From positions 1 to 45,954 of the forward strand of contig JAAELL010000540.1 in assembly GCA_024226735.1 (NCBI GenBank): a stretch of 45,954 bases of DNA, read 5' to 3'. Made by a program: the position numbers and the translations under genes. Of this stretch, positions 33,055-42,645 are shown piece by piece. A model generated the notes under the pieces. That model searched no databases. It was not told the DNA's origin and was given only the letters and a program-made list of their open reading frames with translations. Each line of letters begins with the position of its first letter. The first letter of the stretch is position 1. Source of the DNA: a bacterium. GTDB lineage: Bacteria; Planctomycetota; UBA1135; GCA-002686595.

Positions 33055-34380
33055 ATGGAGCCTCCGCCCCCGCCCGCGCGCGCCGCGTCGTCCCGATTCG
33101 GCGCGGCCCTGCGGGTGGCGCGCAAGGAGCTCGTCTCGAGCCTCCGCGACCGGCAGACGGTGATCTACACCTTCGTCCTGCCGATTTGCATGTACCCGGT
33201 CCTGTTCTGGGTGATGCTGCAGGGTTTTCTTGTCGTGCAGGGTCAGAAGGAGCGCACCGAGACGCGCGTCGGCGTCGCGGCCGTCGCGCAGGACGCGATC
33301 CCCGCGGGCCTGACGAACGCGCTCGCCCCACCCTCCCACGGGGACACGCAGACCAATCCGGTGCAGGTCGAGGTCGCCGCGGCGCCCCACGACACCGGCG
33401 GCGCGCGCGCCTGGGTCGCGAGCCAAGGCGACGAGGCGGACGCCGAGCGTCCGCACGCCGTGCTCTTCCTGCCCGGGCCCGACGCGGACGCGCAGCTGTT
33501 CTTCGACAGCACCGAGTCCAAGTCGGTCCTCGCCCGCGAGCGCGTCGCGGGGCGCCTGCCCGGCTTCGCGACGAAGCTCAGGAGCGAAGCCGCGACGGCC
33601 GCGAGCGTCGATCCGCTCGAGCTCGATCCGATCGAGCTGCGCTCGAACAACGTCGCGCCCAAGAGCGACAGCGGCGCGCTGATCCTGTCGATGCTCCTGC
33701 CGATGCTGCTCGTCATCATGTCGGTGATGGGCGCGTTCTTCCCGGCCGTCGATCTGACGGCCGGCGAGAAGGAGCGCGGCACGGCCGAGACGACGATGCT
33801 GTTGCCGGTGCCGCGCGCGGCGGTGCACGAGGGCAAGGTGCTGGCGGTGTGCGCAACCGCGGTCGTCGCGACCTTTCTCAACCTGATCGCCCTGGGTTTC
33901 TCGGCCGAGAACCTGATCGGGCTGCTCGCGCGCTCGGCGCAGTTCGAGGTGAAGCTGCCGGTGCTCGCGCTGTTCGCGGTCGCGCCGCTGGCGCTCTTGT
34001 TCTCGTTCTTCGTCGCCGCGGTGCTCACCAGCGCCGCGGGCCTCGCGAACAGCTTCAAGGAGGGCCAGGCGATGCTCGGCCCGGTCCAGCTCGTGTTCAT
34101 CCTGCCGGCGATGATCGGCGCGGTCCCCGGCATCGACCTCGACTTGCGCTGGGCGCTGGTGCCGATCGCGAACGTCGTGCTCGCGTTCCGCGCAATGCTG
34201 CTCGGCAAGGAGCTGTACCTCGAGTACGCCGTGACGGCGGTCGCGCTCTTCGTGTACGCGATCCTCGCGACGCGCTTCGCCGTGCTCCTGCTCTCGCGCG
34301 AATCGGTCGCGCTGTCGTCGTCCACGATCCCGCTCAAGCGGCTCTTCTCGACGCTGCGCTCGAGCGGCGACACCCAGTGA
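33055..34380 (+). CDS. ABC-2 type permease (NatB-like)
   Basis: 441 aa from ATG 33055; the frame is open further upstream but overlaps the M24 gene. A TM helix near the N-terminus (~37-60) is followed by a large extracytoplasmic domain (~65-215). Five or six helices follow (~220-425), with the E-K-E-R-G-T-A-E-T coupling motif at the start of the second half. This is the layout of NatB-type exporters. It works with the ATPase that begins 22 nt downstream. The substrate is unknown; sodium or a small molecule is possible. Confidence 0.88.
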   Translation: MEPPPPPARAASSRFGAALRVARKELVSSLRDRQTVIYTFVLPICMYPVLFWVMLQGFLVVQGQKERTETRVGVAAVAQDAIPAGLTNALAPPSHGDTQTNPVQVEVAAAPHDTGGARAWVASQGDEADAERPHAVLFLPGPDADAQLFFDSTESKSVLARERVAGRLPGFATKLRSEAATAASVDPLELDPIELRSNNVAPKSDSGALILSMLLPMLLVIMSVMGAFFPAVDLTAGEKERGTAETTMLLPVPRAAVHEGKVLAVCATAVVATFLNLIALGFSAENLIGLLARSAQFEVKLPVLALFAVAPLALLFSFFVAAVLTSAAGLANSFKEGQAMLGPVQLVFILPAMIGAVPGIDLDLRWALVPIANVVLAFRAMLLGKELYLEYAVTAVALFVYAILATRFAVLLLSRESVALSSSTIPLKRLFSTLRSSGDTQ

Positions 34381-34402
34381 TCCCGCTTGTGACCCCGTCA
34401 CC

Positions 34403-35160
<758 letters not shown>

Positions 35161-35164
<4 letters not shown>

Positions 35165-37161
35165 GCCGCACGGGATCCGTCGTCCGCGCCGTGCTCGGTG
35201 TCGAGCTGCGCCAGTTGATCCGGGACCGCCGCGCGCTCCTGACGGCGATCCTGTTGCCGGCGCTCCTGTACCCGCTGATCTTCCAGGCCGGCCAGTGGGT
35301 CGAGGACGTATCGGAGAAGACGCTCGCCGAGCGCGAGGTCGCCGTCGCCCTCGACACGGGCCGCGCCGACGCCGAGGTCGTCCGCCGCGCGCGCGAGCTG
35401 CTCGCCGCGCGCACGCCGATCGAGCTGATCGACGTCGACGCGCAGCCGGTGTTCACGCTCGAGGAGGGAGAAGCGGAGAGCGACGCGCTGCGCCCCGTCG
35501 TGCGCGAGCTGCTCGGGGACACCGCGCAGCTCTTGCTCACCGCGCAGCCCCACCCGAGCGCGCCGCGCCGCACGCTGTTCCAGCTCTACTACGAGGTGAA
35601 GGACGACGGCGCGCGCGAGGCCCAGGAGCGCGCGCGCGGCGCCTTGCGCGAGCTCGAAGCCCAGATCGCCGCCGAGCGCCGCGACGCCCTGCTCGGCGGC
35701 GACCCCGCGGCCGGGCTCGACCTCGCGATGGTCGACGTCGCGACCGCGGAGGCCGCGCGCGGCGCGGAGCTCGGCCGCCTGTTGCCGTTCCTCGCGGTCC
35801 TGATCCTGATCTCGGGCGGCGCCTACGCGGCGCTCGCGGTGTTCGCGGGCGAGCGAGAGGCGGGCACGCTCGAGACACTGCTCGTGCAGCCGGTGCCGAC
35901 GCACGCGGTCGCGTGGGGCAAGTTCCTCGCGGTGCTCGTCGCGGGATTGACGGCGCTGTTCGCCAACCTAGCGAGCCTCATCGCCTGCGTCGCGTTCCGC
36001 CTCGGCCCGTTCGCGAACGAGATGGACGAGGTCGGCGGCATCGGCCTCGCGCGCATCGCCGGCAGCCTGAGCTACCTGCCCGGCTGCGTACTGCTGTGCG
36101 CGGTGCTGTGCCTGGTGTGCGGCCGCGCGCGGACGTTCCGCGAGGGGCAGATGACGCTGCTGCCGATCACGCTCGCGACGGCGCTGCCGTCGGCGATCGT
36201 TTTGAAGCCCGAAGTGCAGCTCGACTTCCTTTGGGCGGTCGTGCCCTTCGCCGGCCCGGCGCTCGCGATGCGCGACGGCCTGCGCGGCGGCCTGCAGGTC
36301 GGGCCGCTCCTGTTGATGATCGCCGCGCACGCCGTGTACGCGGGCTTCGCCCTGAGCCGGCTGTCGTCGATCCTCGACGCCGAACGCATCCTGCGATCGG
36401 AGGGCGACGAGCAGGAGGCGACGCTGCGCCGCGCGAACGCGCGCCACGCACTGCGCTGGGGTTTCGTGAGCGTGCTCGCGCTGTACGTCATCGGCGGGCG
36501 CGTGCAGCAGTGGGATCCGGTGTACGGGCTTCTGTTGACGCTGTGGGTGCTCGTCGTCGCGCTCGCGATCGGGTGCGCGGCGCGCACCAAGCGTCCGCTC
36601 CTGCCGGAGCTCGGCTTGACGCTCCCCCACCCCGCGCACGTGCTGGGCGCGGTGCTGCTCGTCCCGGGCCTGGTGATGCTCGCGCGCTGGTACCTGCCGG
36701 TGCAGCAGGAGATCCTGCCGCTGCCGAGCTCGATGGCGGAGAGCGCCGCGGGCCTCGGATTCCTCGAGGACATGACGCCGCTCGCGATGTTCGGGCTGCT
36801 CGCGTTGACGCCGGGGATCTGCGAGGAGCTCTTGTTCCGCGGCGCATTGCTCTCGAGCTTGAAGCAGGATCTCAGGTGGCCGCGAATCCTGTTCTGGGAG
36901 GCGCTGCTCTTCGCGGCGGCGCACGCTTCGATCTACCGCATCGTGCCGACGGCGTTCCTCGGGGCGGTGCTGGCGGCGATCACGCTGCGGACGCGGAGTA
37001 TCGTGCCGGCGGTGCTGGTGCACGTGGGGTACAACGGGACGCTGGTGTTGGCGGATGCGGGGAGCGTCGATTGGACCGCGCAGACGTGGTTCACGGTGCT
37101 CGCGTGGGCGGCGCCGGTGGGGATTGGGCTGCTGGCGCTGCGCCGCCCGAGAGCTGACTAG
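35161..37161 (+). CDS. ABC-2 permease fused to a CPBP intramembrane protease
   Basis: 666 aa from GTG 35161. The N-terminal half (~1-400) is an ABC-2 permease with a first TM helix (~25-45), a long extracytoplasmic region and the coupling motif G-E-R-E-A-G-T-L-E-T. The C-terminal half (~440-660) is a CPBP/CAAX-protease-like domain with E-E-L-L-F-R-G, a later A-A-H-A-S helix and H-V-G-Y-N. Both halves are membrane-embedded. This fused form is found with NatA/NatB-type operons; the protease's substrate is unknown. Confidence 0.88.
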
Positions 37162-37227
37162 GCGAGGCCCGATTGGCCACGGGAGCCGATCGCCGCTACC
37201 GTGCAGGCTTCCCACCCGCTCGCGCCG

Positions 37228-40083
37228 ATGCCCAAGCAACCCGACCGCCACAGCTACCGCGTCTTCATCTCGTCGACCTTCGTCGACAACCAGGCACGCA
37301 GGAAGATCATCGAGGACGCCGTCCTGCGGGCCAACATGCAGCCCGTCGGGATGGAGCGGTTCACCGCGGACACCGACCCGACCCCGGAGGCTTGTGTGCG
37401 GATGGCCGAGGAGGCGGACCTCCTGGTCGGAGTCCTCGCTTGGCGCTACGGATGGACACCCGACGGAGACGGACCGTCGATCACCGAGATGGAGTACTAC
37501 GCGTCGCGCGAGCAGTTGATGTTCGTGATGGACGGGAAGGGTGATTCGGACGAGGACTTCGACGAAGGTCCGGACAAGTGGCTCAAGCAGCACAAACTCG
37601 AGCAGTTCAAGCAGCGCGTCCAGCGGGACGGGATGCCGGGGCTCGTCACGGATGCGACCTTGGGCGTGTCCGTCCTCGATGCGCTCCACCGATGGCGGGA
37701 CAAGAGGGAACGCGCAGACGCGGCCTCGCCCCCGCGGCAGCCGGGCGGCGGCATCCAGAGCTACCTCGAAACTGTCGCCTCCCAGCATGATTCGATCGAG
37801 ATCGCGGGGTTCGACTCGAAGCTGCGCGTGCCGATCAAGATCGAGGATCTCTGCGTCAGCCTATCCGCCGCACTCGACCGCAGCATCGACGGCAACATGC
37901 GGCGCTGGGGAACGCACGAGCTGGGCGAAGGCGACAACCCCAGCGAAGACCTCTCCAACATCCCCCTCAACGAGGCGTTCGCGTGGGCCGATCACTACGG
38001 CGAACGACGCGGCATCGTCATCCTCGGCGACCCCGGCTCGGGAAAGACCACGCATCTGCGCCGCATGGCGCTGGCGGCCGCATCCGACAGTCCCTCGCGT
38101 CTCGAGCTCCCGCAGGAGGTCGTCCCGGTCTTCCTTCCCCTACGCGACCTCGAGAACGTCGATGCCGGCATCGATGCGTTCGTGCAATCGCAGATCGACG
38201 CGAACAAGCACCTGCGCGCCAAGGTCCCCCCCGGCTTCGGAACGGATCTCGTCAAGCGCGGCAAGTTGCTCTTGCTCCTGGACGGCCTCGACGAGGTCGC
38301 CGGTACTCGGGCCCGAGAGGACGTCGTCCGCTGGGTCGAGGACGCTCTGCGAGCCAACACCGACTCGTACTTCGTCGTCACGTGTCGCTACGCCGGCTAC
38401 CGCGCTCTGAAGGAGCAGTTCTCGGCGCAGTTCCTCGAGCTGCATCTGCGCCCGCTCGACGAGGAGCAGGCCGCTCGGTTCGTGCACAACTGGTTTCGAA
38501 TCGTCGAGACCGGGTTCGCGGCGGACCGCGAGCGCGCCGCGCGCGAGGCCGCCGACCAAGCCGACGATCTGCTCGCAAGGCTGAAGGCCAAGCGCTCCGA
38601 CACGCGAGTCTTCGAGATGACCCGCAACCCGCTGCTCTTGACGGGCCTCTGTCTCGTGCACCGCGACCGCGGCCAGCTCCCAGAGAAGCGCGCGACGCTC
38701 TACCACGAAGCGACCGGCGTGCTGCTCGAGCGCTGGCGCGAACACAAGAACCTCGAGGTCGACCTCGACGCCGACACCGCCCGGCGGCTGCTTCAGCCAG
38801 TCGCCCACTGGCTGCACTCCGAGGAGAAGCGCACGCGCGCGTCGGCCGCGGAGCTGGAGCCGATCGTCGGTGGCGCGTTGGCGTCGCTGGGTCTCGCCGA
38901 GCGTTCGGCCAAGGAGCTGCTCGAGCGCATCCGCGACGAGAGCGGCCTCCTGACCGGCTGGGGCCAGGACAGCTTCGGGTTCCTGCACCTCGGCTTCCAG
39001 GAGTTCCTGGCCGCGCGCCACATCGCGAATCGCTACGTGGCCCAGCCCGAGCTTCTCGAGGAGCTCGCCGGGCACTTCGGCGAGAGCTGGTGGCGGGAGG
39101 TGACGCTGCTCTTGCTCGCACTTCCCGACGTGCCGCTCTTCGGACCGCTCATGCGGATCGTCGTGGGCAGCCCGGCTTTCGTGGAGCACGAGGATCTGGT
39201 CCAGCAGTGCGTCGAGCACGCGCTCGAGGTGACGTGGGAGCCGTTCTTCGATTTCCTCGGGATCACGGACCCCGAGGCGCTGCAAGAACGCGATCGTGTG
39301 GCTCTGCGAATCCTGAAGAAACACGATTCTGAGGCCCTCGAGGGTTTCCTTTTCGAGCAGCTTGGCGACGACTCTGTCGCCATTGTCGCCACGAGAGAGA
39401 CGTCGATCCCGATCGAAGCGCACAACGGCCACGACCTCGTGCGCATCCCCGCCGGGACGTTCCTCATGGGTGAGAACGAGGAGCAGCACGAGGTCGAGCT
39501 GGCCGAGTTCCACCTTGCGACGCACCCGGTCACGAACGAGCAGTACGCACGCTTCCTGAAAGCGAACCCGGACGCGAGCGAGCCCGAGGTCTGGGGCGAC
39601 AGCCGGTACAACCAGCCGAACCAGCCCGTCGTCGGCGTGTCCTGGGACGAGGCCAACGCGTACTGCGACTGGGCCGGGCTCGTGCTCCCCACCGAGGCCC
39701 AGTGGGAGCGGGCGTGCCGGGCGGAAACGACGACAACCTATTGGTCCGGGGACGACGAGGCCGATCTCGATCGAGTCGGGTGGTACGGCAAAAACTCGGG
39801 CGGACGACTGCACCCCGTCGCCGAAAAACCGCCGAACCCGTTCGGCTTGTACGACGTGCACGGCAACGTCTGGGAGTGGTGCCTGGACTGGTATGGGGGC
39901 TACGAGAAGCAGCCACGACCTGGCGACGGGGCGCGGCATCTAGAGGGCGGCTCCCACCGGGTCTACCGGGGCGGCAGCTTTGCGGACGGCGCGCTGCTCG
40001 CGCGCTCCGCGTATCGCTACTACGCCCCCCCCGGCTCTCGCCTCGACGCCCTCGGCTTTCGCCCGGCCAAAGCTCACTCCTAA
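37228..40083 (+). CDS. DGR target 1: DUF4062-NACHT-FGE/C-type lectin protein
   Basis: 951 aa from ATG 37228 (M-P-K-Q-P-D-R). Residues ~8-130 are DUF4062 (R-V-F-I-S-S-T-F-V-D ... W-R-Y-G-W ... S-I-T-E-M-E-Y). A NACHT STAND NTPase follows, with Walker A G-D-P-G-S-G-K-T (~267-274) and Walker B L-L-L-L-L-D-G-L-D-E (D352), then a helical region ending in F-L-H-L-G-F-Q-E-F-L-A-A-R. Residues ~732-951 are an FGE-sulfatase fold (V-R-I-P-A-G-T-F-L-M-G ... G-N-V-W-E-W) without the two catalytic Cys of true FGE, so a ligand-binding lectin fold. VR1 covers residues ~907-946. The known class is a STAND sensor with an N-terminal effector-like domain; ligand and effector activity are unknown. Confidence 0.93.
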   Translation: MPKQPDRHSYRVFISSTFVDNQARRKIIEDAVLRANMQPVGMERFTADTDPTPEACVRMAEEADLLVGVLAWRYGWTPDGDGPSITEMEYYASREQLMFVMDGKGDSDEDFDEGPDKWLKQHKLEQFKQRVQRDGMPGLVTDATLGVSVLDALHRWRDKRERADAASPPRQPGGGIQSYLETVASQHDSIEIAGFDSKLRVPIKIEDLCVSLSAALDRSIDGNMRRWGTHELGEGDNPSEDLSNIPLNEAFAWADHYGERRGIVILGDPGSGKTTHLRRMALAAASDSPSRLELPQEVVPVFLPLRDLENVDAGIDAFVQSQIDANKHLRAKVPPGFGTDLVKRGKLLLLLDGLDEVAGTRAREDVVRWVEDALRANTDSYFVVTCRYAGYRALKEQFSAQFLELHLRPLDEEQAARFVHNWFRIVETGFAADRERAAREAADQADDLLARLKAKRSDTRVFEMTRNPLLLTGLCLVHRDRGQLPEKRATLYHEATGVLLERWREHKNLEVDLDADTARRLLQPVAHWLHSEEKRTRASAAELEPIVGGALASLGLAERSAKELLERIRDESGLLTGWGQDSFGFLHLGFQEFLAARHIANRYVAQPELLEELAGHFGESWWREVTLLLLALPDVPLFGPLMRIVVGSPAFVEHEDLVQQCVEHALEVTWEPFFDFLGITDPEALQERDRVALRILKKHDSEALEGFLFEQLGDDSVAIVATRETSIPIEAHNGHDLVRIPAGTFLMGENEEQHEVELAEFHLATHPVTNEQYARFLKANPDASEPEVWGDSRYNQPNQPVVGVSWDEANAYCDWAGLVLPTEAQWERACRAETTTTYWSGDDEADLDRVGWYGKNSGGRLHPVAEKPPNPFGLYDVHGNVWEWCLDWYGGYEKQPRPGDGARHLEGGSHRVYRGGSFADGALLARSAYRYYAPPGSRLDALGFRPAKAHS
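39947..40064 (+). repeat. DGR variable repeat 1 (VR1)
   Basis: 118 nt aligned without gaps to the TR at 42091-42208. There are 14 mismatches, all where TR has A (changes to T, C or G). The altered codons are mostly AAC in TR: N to H, Y, L, Y, Y, S and L, plus D to G, Q to L, H to P and D to A. The invariant 3' end CTCGGCTTTCGCCC marks the mutagenic-homing boundary. Confidence 0.96.
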
Positions 40084-40104
40084 GCTCCTTCACGACTTCA
40101 CCCC
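40065..40104 (+). repeat. Conserved 3' flank of VR1 (IMH region)
   Basis: 40 nt after VR1, including the stop codon, match the sequence after VR2 (42645-42606, minus) at about 34 of 40 positions (GGCCA ... CTCACTCCT ... TTCAC-ACTTCACCCC). TR is followed by different sequence (TTGCCAAGG). This distinguishes recipient from template sites, although common descent of the two targets could also explain it. The 146 nt up to the HRDC gene hold nothing else but a C10 run. Confidence 0.65.
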
Positions 40105-40250
40105 CCCCCCCAGCCCACACGCGTCGCCGGCCGTGCGCAGCCGGCCGAGCGGCGCCCCGGGGAGCGAACTCGAGCGCTGCGTGCGATGCTCTCGATATTT
40201 TCTCGATTTCGAGGTGCGGAGATGGCGGGCGGGTGGGGATGGGAGACGGC

Positions 40251-40727
40251 ATGCGCGTCAAGATCTTCACGTTCCGCTACTCGGCCACGCTCGGTGGCTT
40301 CGACGAGACTCCGTTGCAGGAGTTCGCCCGCGACAAGGAGGTGCTGGCGTTCCGCGAGCACTTCTTCACGCTCAACGACGTGCCGCACTTCGCGTGCGTG
40401 ATGACGTGGCAGGACCGGATCGTGCCGGCCGGAGAGACCGCCGAGGCGCCGTTTCCGCGGCGCAACAAGCCCGATCCGACCGCGGAGCTCTCCGAGTCCG
40501 ACCGGATCCTGTTCAACACGCTGCGCGAGTGGCGCGCCGCGCGCGCTCGGGAGGACGGCCTCCCGCAGTACGTCGTCTTCACCAATCGCCAGCTCGTCGA
40601 GATCGTCAAGCGCAAGCCCGACAGCACGACCGCGCTGACGAACATCTCGGGCATCGGCCCGAAGAAGGTCCAGCGCTACGGCGCGGCGCTGCTCGAGATG
40701 ATCACCCCCGCACCGGCCGACGCGTGA
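40251..40727 (+). CDS. DGR accessory protein with HRDC domain
   Basis: 158 aa from ATG 40251, preceded by GGGAG at good spacing (an ATG at 40239 is possible). The N-terminal ~75 aa (M-R-V-K-I-F-T-F-R-Y ... V-L-A-F-R-E-H-F-F) are of the type found in DGR-linked HRDC proteins. The C-terminal ~65 aa are an HRDC helical bundle (L-F-N-T-L-R-E-W-R ... I-S-G-I-G-P-K-K-V-Q-R-Y-G), a nucleic-acid-binding domain of RecQ and RNase D. Its role in retrohoming is not established. The stop overlaps avd by 4 nt. Confidence 0.85.
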   Translation: MRVKIFTFRYSATLGGFDETPLQEFARDKEVLAFREHFFTLNDVPHFACVMTWQDRIVPAGETAEAPFPRRNKPDPTAELSESDRILFNTLREWRAARAREDGLPQYVVFTNRQLVEIVKRKPDSTTALTNISGIGPKKVQRYGAALLEMITPAPADA

Positions 40728-41101
40728 GCCCCTTCCTCTCGAGCCGCCCGCCGGCGCGCGAGACCGGCCCCGAGTTGCTCGTGCTCGCGCGCTGGGAGAC
40801 GTTCACCGCGTGGCTCCTCGCGCACACCGGCCGCTGGCCGAAGACCGCGCGCTTCACGCTGGTCCAGCGCCTCCAGAACCACGCGCTCGATGTCGCCGAG
40901 CACCTCGTCGTCGCCCGCTACGAGCCGAGCCGGCGCCGGGCCGTCCTGCACGAGGCGAACCTGCTCCTCGAGCGCATGCGCCTGCTCCTGCGCCTGGCGC
41001 GCGAGAACGGCGTGCAGTCGAGGAGCGGCTTCGAGTCCGCGGCACGCGGCCTGGACGAGGTCGGGCGCATGCTCCACGGCTGGCGCAGGTCGCTGGGATG
41101 A
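40724..41101 (+). CDS. avd: DGR accessory variability determinant (four-helix bundle)
   Basis: 125 aa from GTG 40724, which overlaps the HRDC stop. The body has the family pattern L-L-A-H-T-G-R-W-P-K-T-A-R-F-T-L ... A-N-L-L-L-E-R-M-R-L-L-L-R-L-A ... L-D-E-V-G-R-M-L-H-G-W, i.e. a basic four-helix bundle of the S23/bAvd type. In studied DGRs, Avd forms a pentamer that binds the RT and the template RNA and is needed for cDNA synthesis. The stop overlaps the RT start (ATGA), so RT and Avd are made together. Confidence 0.93.
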   Translation: MSPFLSSRPPARETGPELLVLARWETFTAWLLAHTGRWPKTARFTLVQRLQNHALDVAEHLVVARYEPSRRRAVLHEANLLLERMRLLLRLARENGVQSRSGFESAARGLDEVGRMLHGWRRSLG

Positions 41102-42090
41102 GGCGCACGGGCGGGCTGTGGGACGAGGTCGCCTCGTTCGAGAACCTGCGCCGTGCCGCCCAGCGCGCGGCGCGCGGCAAGCGCCGCGTCGCCGGCGTGG
41201 CGCGCTTCCTCGCCGACCTGGAGCCGGAGCTCCTCGCTCTCCAGCGCGAGCTGCGCTCCGGACAGTGGCGTCCGGGTTCGCCGACCACCTTTCGCATCCA
41301 CGATCCCAAGGAGCGCACGATCACCGCGGCGCCGTTGCGCGACCGCGTCGTCCACCACGCGCTGATCGATGTCCTGGAGCCCGTGCTCGAGCGGCGCATG
41401 GTCGACGCGAGCTTCGCCTGCCGCCGCGGCAAGGGGACCCACGCCGCGCTCGCCCGCGCGAGGCGCCTGGTGCGGCGGCACGAATGGTTCCTCAAGCTCG
41501 ACATCGCGCGCTGCTTCGACTCCCTCGATCACGGCGTCGTGCTCGATTGTCTGGCGCGCGTCGTCAAGGACCGGCCGGTCCTCGAGCTCGCTCGCACGAT
41601 CGTCGCCACGGACCGTGGCGTGGGTCTGCCGATCGGCAGCCTCACGAGCCAGTGGTTCGCCAACCTGGTACTGGACCGGCTCGATCACTTCGTGCTGGAG
41701 GATCTCCGCGTGGGCGGCTACGTGCGTTACATGGACGACTTCGTGCTCTTCGGCGACGACAGGGCAGCGCTGCGTCGCGCCCACGACGCGGTCGCGCGTT
41801 TCGTCGAACACGAGCTTCGGCTGCGGCTGAAGGACCGCGCGACAATCCTCGCCCCTACGCGTGAGGGCCTACCCTTCCTCGGCTGGCGCCTCTATCGCGG
41901 CACGACGCGCCTGCGCCCCGGCAACCTGCGCCGTATCCGCGCGCGCCTGCGGCACCGGCGGTGGGAGCACAGGACCGGCCAGATCACCGAGACCGAGCTC
42001 GCCGCGAGCGTGCGCTCGGTCGCGGAGCACCTGCGGCACGGGAGCACCCTCGCTCTGCGCCGCCGGTTGTTCGAAGGAGGCGAGCCCTGA
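41098..42090 (+). CDS. DGR reverse transcriptase
   Basis: 330 aa. The first catalytic Asp is D135 in L-K-L-D-I-A-R-C-F-D, and the Y-M-D-D box is Y211-D214. The I-G-S-L-T-S-Q motif (I179-Q185) replaces the QGxxxSP of other RTs and is diagnostic of the DGR clade. There is no maturase, RNase H or endonuclease domain. It copies TR RNA into cDNA with errors at adenines, and the cDNA then replaces the VRs. The stop codon lies directly before the TR. Confidence 0.96.
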   Translation: MRRTGGLWDEVASFENLRRAAQRAARGKRRVAGVARFLADLEPELLALQRELRSGQWRPGSPTTFRIHDPKERTITAAPLRDRVVHHALIDVLEPVLERRMVDASFACRRGKGTHAALARARRLVRRHEWFLKLDIARCFDSLDHGVVLDCLARVVKDRPVLELARTIVATDRGVGLPIGSLTSQWFANLVLDRLDHFVLEDLRVGGYVRYMDDFVLFGDDRAALRRAHDAVARFVEHELRLRLKDRATILAPTREGLPFLGWRLYRGTTRLRPGNLRRIRARLRHRRWEHRTGQITETELAASVRSVAEHLRHGSTLALRRRLFEGGEP

Positions 42091-42208
42091 GCGGCTCCAA
42101 CCGGGTCAACCGGGGCGGCAGCTTTGCGGACGACGCGCAGAACGCGCGCTCCGCGTATCGCAACAACGCCCACCCCGGCAATCGCAACGACGACCTCGGC
42201 TTTCGCCC
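42091..42208 (+). repeat. DGR template repeat (TR)
   Basis: 118 nt starting at the base after the RT stop. It contains 22 adenines, clustered in AAC, AAT and GAC codons when read in the frame of the targets (G-S-N-R-V-N-R-G-G-S-F-A-D-D-A-Q-N ... N-N-A-H-P-G-N-R-N-D-D). Its RNA is the template copied by the RT. Fourteen of the adenines differ in VR1 and 18 in VR2; all non-adenine positions are identical in the three copies. An open frame running through it is not a gene. Confidence 0.96.
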
Positions 42209-42626
42209 TTGCCAAGGCGCCACACCGCCCGATCGACGCGGCCACGCAGGAACCGGCGGACCGCACGCAGCGCACGTGACGCCCAGGCTCGTCTCCCGTG
42301 CCGCCGCCCGGCGGCCAAATCGAAACGGCGGCCCCGGAGGTGGTAGGGAAACCGAAGCTTCCGGGGCGCCTCTCCGCTCGCGCTCGGGCCGGCTTCGCCC
42401 GGCCCTCGCTCGCGCGGGCTCGGCCTTCGGCCTCGCCGTGGGGGCTCCGCCCCCTACACCCCCGTGAGCGCGCCGCTTCGCGCGCGCTCGAGTGGGTCGT
42501 CAGCTCACCGCGTTTTGTCCGCGCCTCGGTCGGCTACGCACGACCGGGCGCTCGTCTCCTGGGTGGCCAGCTTCGCTTCGCTCCGCCGCGGAGTTCTTCG
42601 CGCAAGGGGTGAAGTGGTGAAGGGGA
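42209..42626. other. TR-downstream intergenic region with tandem GC hairpins
   Basis: 418 nt between TR and the end of target 2. A perfect hairpin GGGCCGG-CTTCGC-CCGGCCC is at 42386-42405, a smaller one (GGCC-TTC-GGCC) near 42422-42432, and GGGGGC-TCC-GCCCCC at 42440-42454. They may end the RT/TR transcript or structure the template RNA. No gene is evident. Confidence 0.5.
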
Positions 42627-42645
42627 TCAGGAGTGAGATCTGGCC
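42606..42645 (-). repeat. Conserved 3' flank of VR2 (IMH region)
   Basis: Minus-strand continuation of VR2, about 85% identical to the 40 nt after VR1 and spanning the stop codon of target 2. It is probably part of the site that makes VR2 a recipient rather than a template. Confidence 0.65.

Noticed and set aside
40084..40250. Possible small gene between target 1 and the HRDC protein
   Set aside because: Contains only the VR flank, a C10 run and no ORF with a ribosome binding site.
41098..42090. Reverse transcriptase as a group II intron or retron enzyme
   Set aside because: No maturase or endonuclease domain and no intron or msr/msd structure; the I-G-S-L-T-S-Q motif, Avd, TR and two VRs identify a DGR.
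41961..42467. A 168-codon plus-strand frame running through the TR as a protein gene
   Set aside because: It starts inside the RT gene and is open only because the TR keeps the reading frame of the target genes; nothing beyond the TR looks coding.
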